From Clostridiales bacterium (lineage in GTDB: Bacteria > Bacillota > Clostridia > Oscillospirales > QAMX01), in the NCBI GenBank assembly GCA_003149835.1, contig QAMX01000014.1:1-13818 (forward strand): a stretch of 13,818 nucleotides of DNA. The letters are read 5' to 3'. A program made the translations under genes and the position numbers. Below are positions 13,142 to 13,818 of the stretch, in pieces. A model generated the notes under the pieces. It ran no database searches and was not told the origin of the DNA. It saw only the letters and a list, made by a program, of their open reading frames with translations. Every line of letters starts with the position of its first letter. Position 1 is the first letter of the stretch.

Positions 13142-13292
13142 CGTCACCACCCCCTTTTCATGGATATGAAAAAGGAACAAAAATATGACGCAAAAAAACG
13201 ACGGCGGCGGCCGGTGGTTCCCATGACTGCGATACCGGATTCTGCATCCGCTCAGACGCGCTCCGGCGGGATTCCGCCTTTCCATGATATTA

Positions 13293-13322
13293 AGTATAAT
13301 CCCTTTCTATCTCATTTGTCAA
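13293..13322 (-). promoter_or_regulatory. promoter of the amidase-radA operon
   Basis: On the minus strand: perfect TTGACA (-35, 13317-13322), 18 nt, TATACT (-10, 13293-13298). The leader to the GTG at 13141 is about 145 nt. It begins with a small stem-loop, GGCGG/CCGCC at 13265-13269 and 13274-13278. Confidence 0.8.
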
Positions 13323-13510
13323 CGTCCCATTGTCCGCTCATGCGGCGGGTTCTTTCTTTTTCGGCCGGATATCACTTCATCCGCCCACTTGTTTTTCTTC
13401 TCTATTACAACGCCTGTTTTTGCCATAAATATTAATACATTGGATGTTGTGACTATTTTTACGAATTACAGCAACCATTGTTCTGTTATTATTTTCCATA
13501 ATTTTAATAT

Positions 13511-13682
13511 TTGCAACGTTATATCGTGTTTTTCTTGCAGTTATCTCATTTTAACACGGTTTTTGCAACTTTTATCACATTCAAATACAGTTTTGCACAA
13601 AGGATCAGGCTTGTTATTCCACAATTTCAATCATTTCATTTTGTTGCATTCCCACAGAATTTGTGTTATTATATGTTTGCAC
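13511..13682 (+). repeat. cluster of six TTGCA motifs
   Basis: TTGCA occurs on the plus strand at 13511, 13535, 13563, 13593, 13644 and 13677, within about 170 nt of AT-rich DNA upstream of the lipoprotein gene. The 13644 copy is the probable -35 box. The others could be regulator sites or weak tandem -35 boxes: TTGCAA at 13563 has TACAGT 17 nt downstream. The 591-nt gap 13142-13732 contains no credible gene; frames through it are low-complexity Phe/Ile/His-rich. Confidence 0.45.
13644..13672 (+). promoter_or_regulatory. promoter of the partial lipoprotein gene
   Basis: TTGCAT (-35, 13644-13649), 17 nt, TATTAT (-10, 13667-13672) with TGT immediately before, an extended -10. The expected start near 13679 gives a leader of about 54 nt. 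Confidence 0.65.
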
Positions 13683-13683
13683 A

Positions 13684-13716
13684 GTGTTGGTAATCCAACA
13701 CATATTTTAATTTTTT
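13684..13716 (+). promoter_or_regulatory. 5' stem-loop with T-rich tail in lipoprotein leader
   Basis: GTGTTGG (13684-13690) and CCAACAC (13695-13701) form a perfect 7-bp stem with a TAAT loop, at the very 5' end of the predicted transcript. It is followed by ATATTTTAATTTTTT and then AGGAGG. It could stabilise the mRNA or act as a weak attenuator; the A residues in the tail argue against a strong terminator. Confidence 0.5.
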
Positions 13717-13732
13717 AGGAGGCATTATCCCC

Positions 13733-13818
13733 ATGAGCAAGCGCATCCGTTTACTGGCCCTCGTGCTGGCTGTTCTGATGCTCGTGCCTGCCGTCCTCTC
13801 CGGCTGTACAAGCAATGA
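13733..13818 (+). CDS. lipoprotein, N-terminus only (cut by window end)
   Basis: The first 28 codons of a gene running off the window. It begins MSKRIRLLALVLAVLMLVP, a basic n-region and hydrophobic core, and ends in the lipobox LSGC with Cys25, followed by TSN. This is a clear type II signal peptide, so the product is a lipid-anchored exported protein. Such sequences often begin solute-binding proteins of ABC transporters, but nothing here shows that. AGGAGG lies 10 nt before the ATG. Promoter, stem-loop and a large AT-rich upstream region suggest a well-expressed, possibly regulated gene. Confidence 0.85.
   Translation, partial: MSKRIRLLALVLAVLMLVPAVLSGCTSN

Noticed and set aside
13284..13718. 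144-codon plus-strand frame in the AT-rich gap
   Set aside because: Low-complexity Phe/Ile/Leu/His/Asn composition typical of translated T-rich intergenic DNA; it covers two promoters and the 5' stem-loop.

Overview
The window looks like a chromosomal segment of a GC-rich Gram-positive bacterium of the class Clostridia, plausibly in the Oscillospiraceae/Ruminococcaceae range. The signs are strong AGGAGG-type ribosome binding sites, GTG and TTG starts, lipoprotein signal peptides, a CwlD-type cell-wall amidase beside radA, and Thr/Pro-rich linkers with PPETT-like units in exported proteins. This placement is an inference from gene content and style. No phage, transposon, CRISPR, rRNA or tRNA signature was seen.

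Left part (84-8181, all minus strand): an MgtC/SapB-family membrane protein with its own promoter; a 66-residue DUF378 membrane protein ending at a clean intrinsic terminator; then a set of four carbohydrate/phosphodiester genes. In transcription order the four are an exported membrane-anchored phosphodiester glycosidase (NAGPA family), a lipoprotein with a glycosidase-like beta-propeller, a type I phosphodiesterase/pyrophosphatase-like enzyme, and an 886-residue GH63-like glycosidase. The last three are tightly packed (11- and 21-nt gaps). The first is separated from them by 232 nt and starts at a good promoter. Two of the proteins act outside the membrane and two have no export signal, so the set may handle a phosphodiester-linked glycan on both sides of the membrane.

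Centre (8182-10909, plus strand): a divergent promoter region drives the glycosidase set leftward and a HAD-family hydrolase rightward. After the HAD gene comes a strong extended -10 promoter and a leader of about 250 nt in front of a CNNM/CorC-type (DUF21 + CBS pair + CorC_HlyC) cation transporter. The leader encodes a 44-residue, acid- and proline-rich peptide beginning MDEPPLP, which resembles in style the MgtL leader peptide of enterobacterial mgtA; a second tiny ORF may follow. This possible Mg2+- or proline-sensing leader is the most interesting feature of the window. Two tandem terminators, the second usable from both strands, separate corC from the convergent radA.

Right part (10957-13818): radA and, upstream of it in the same direction, a CwlD-like N-acetylmuramoyl-L-alanine amidase form a likely operon behind a TTGACA promoter. 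A 591-nt gene-free, AT-rich, T-biased region follows, holding six TTGCA motifs on one strand, an extended -10 promoter and a 5' stem-loop. It leads to the first 28 codons of a lipoprotein gene cut by the window end.
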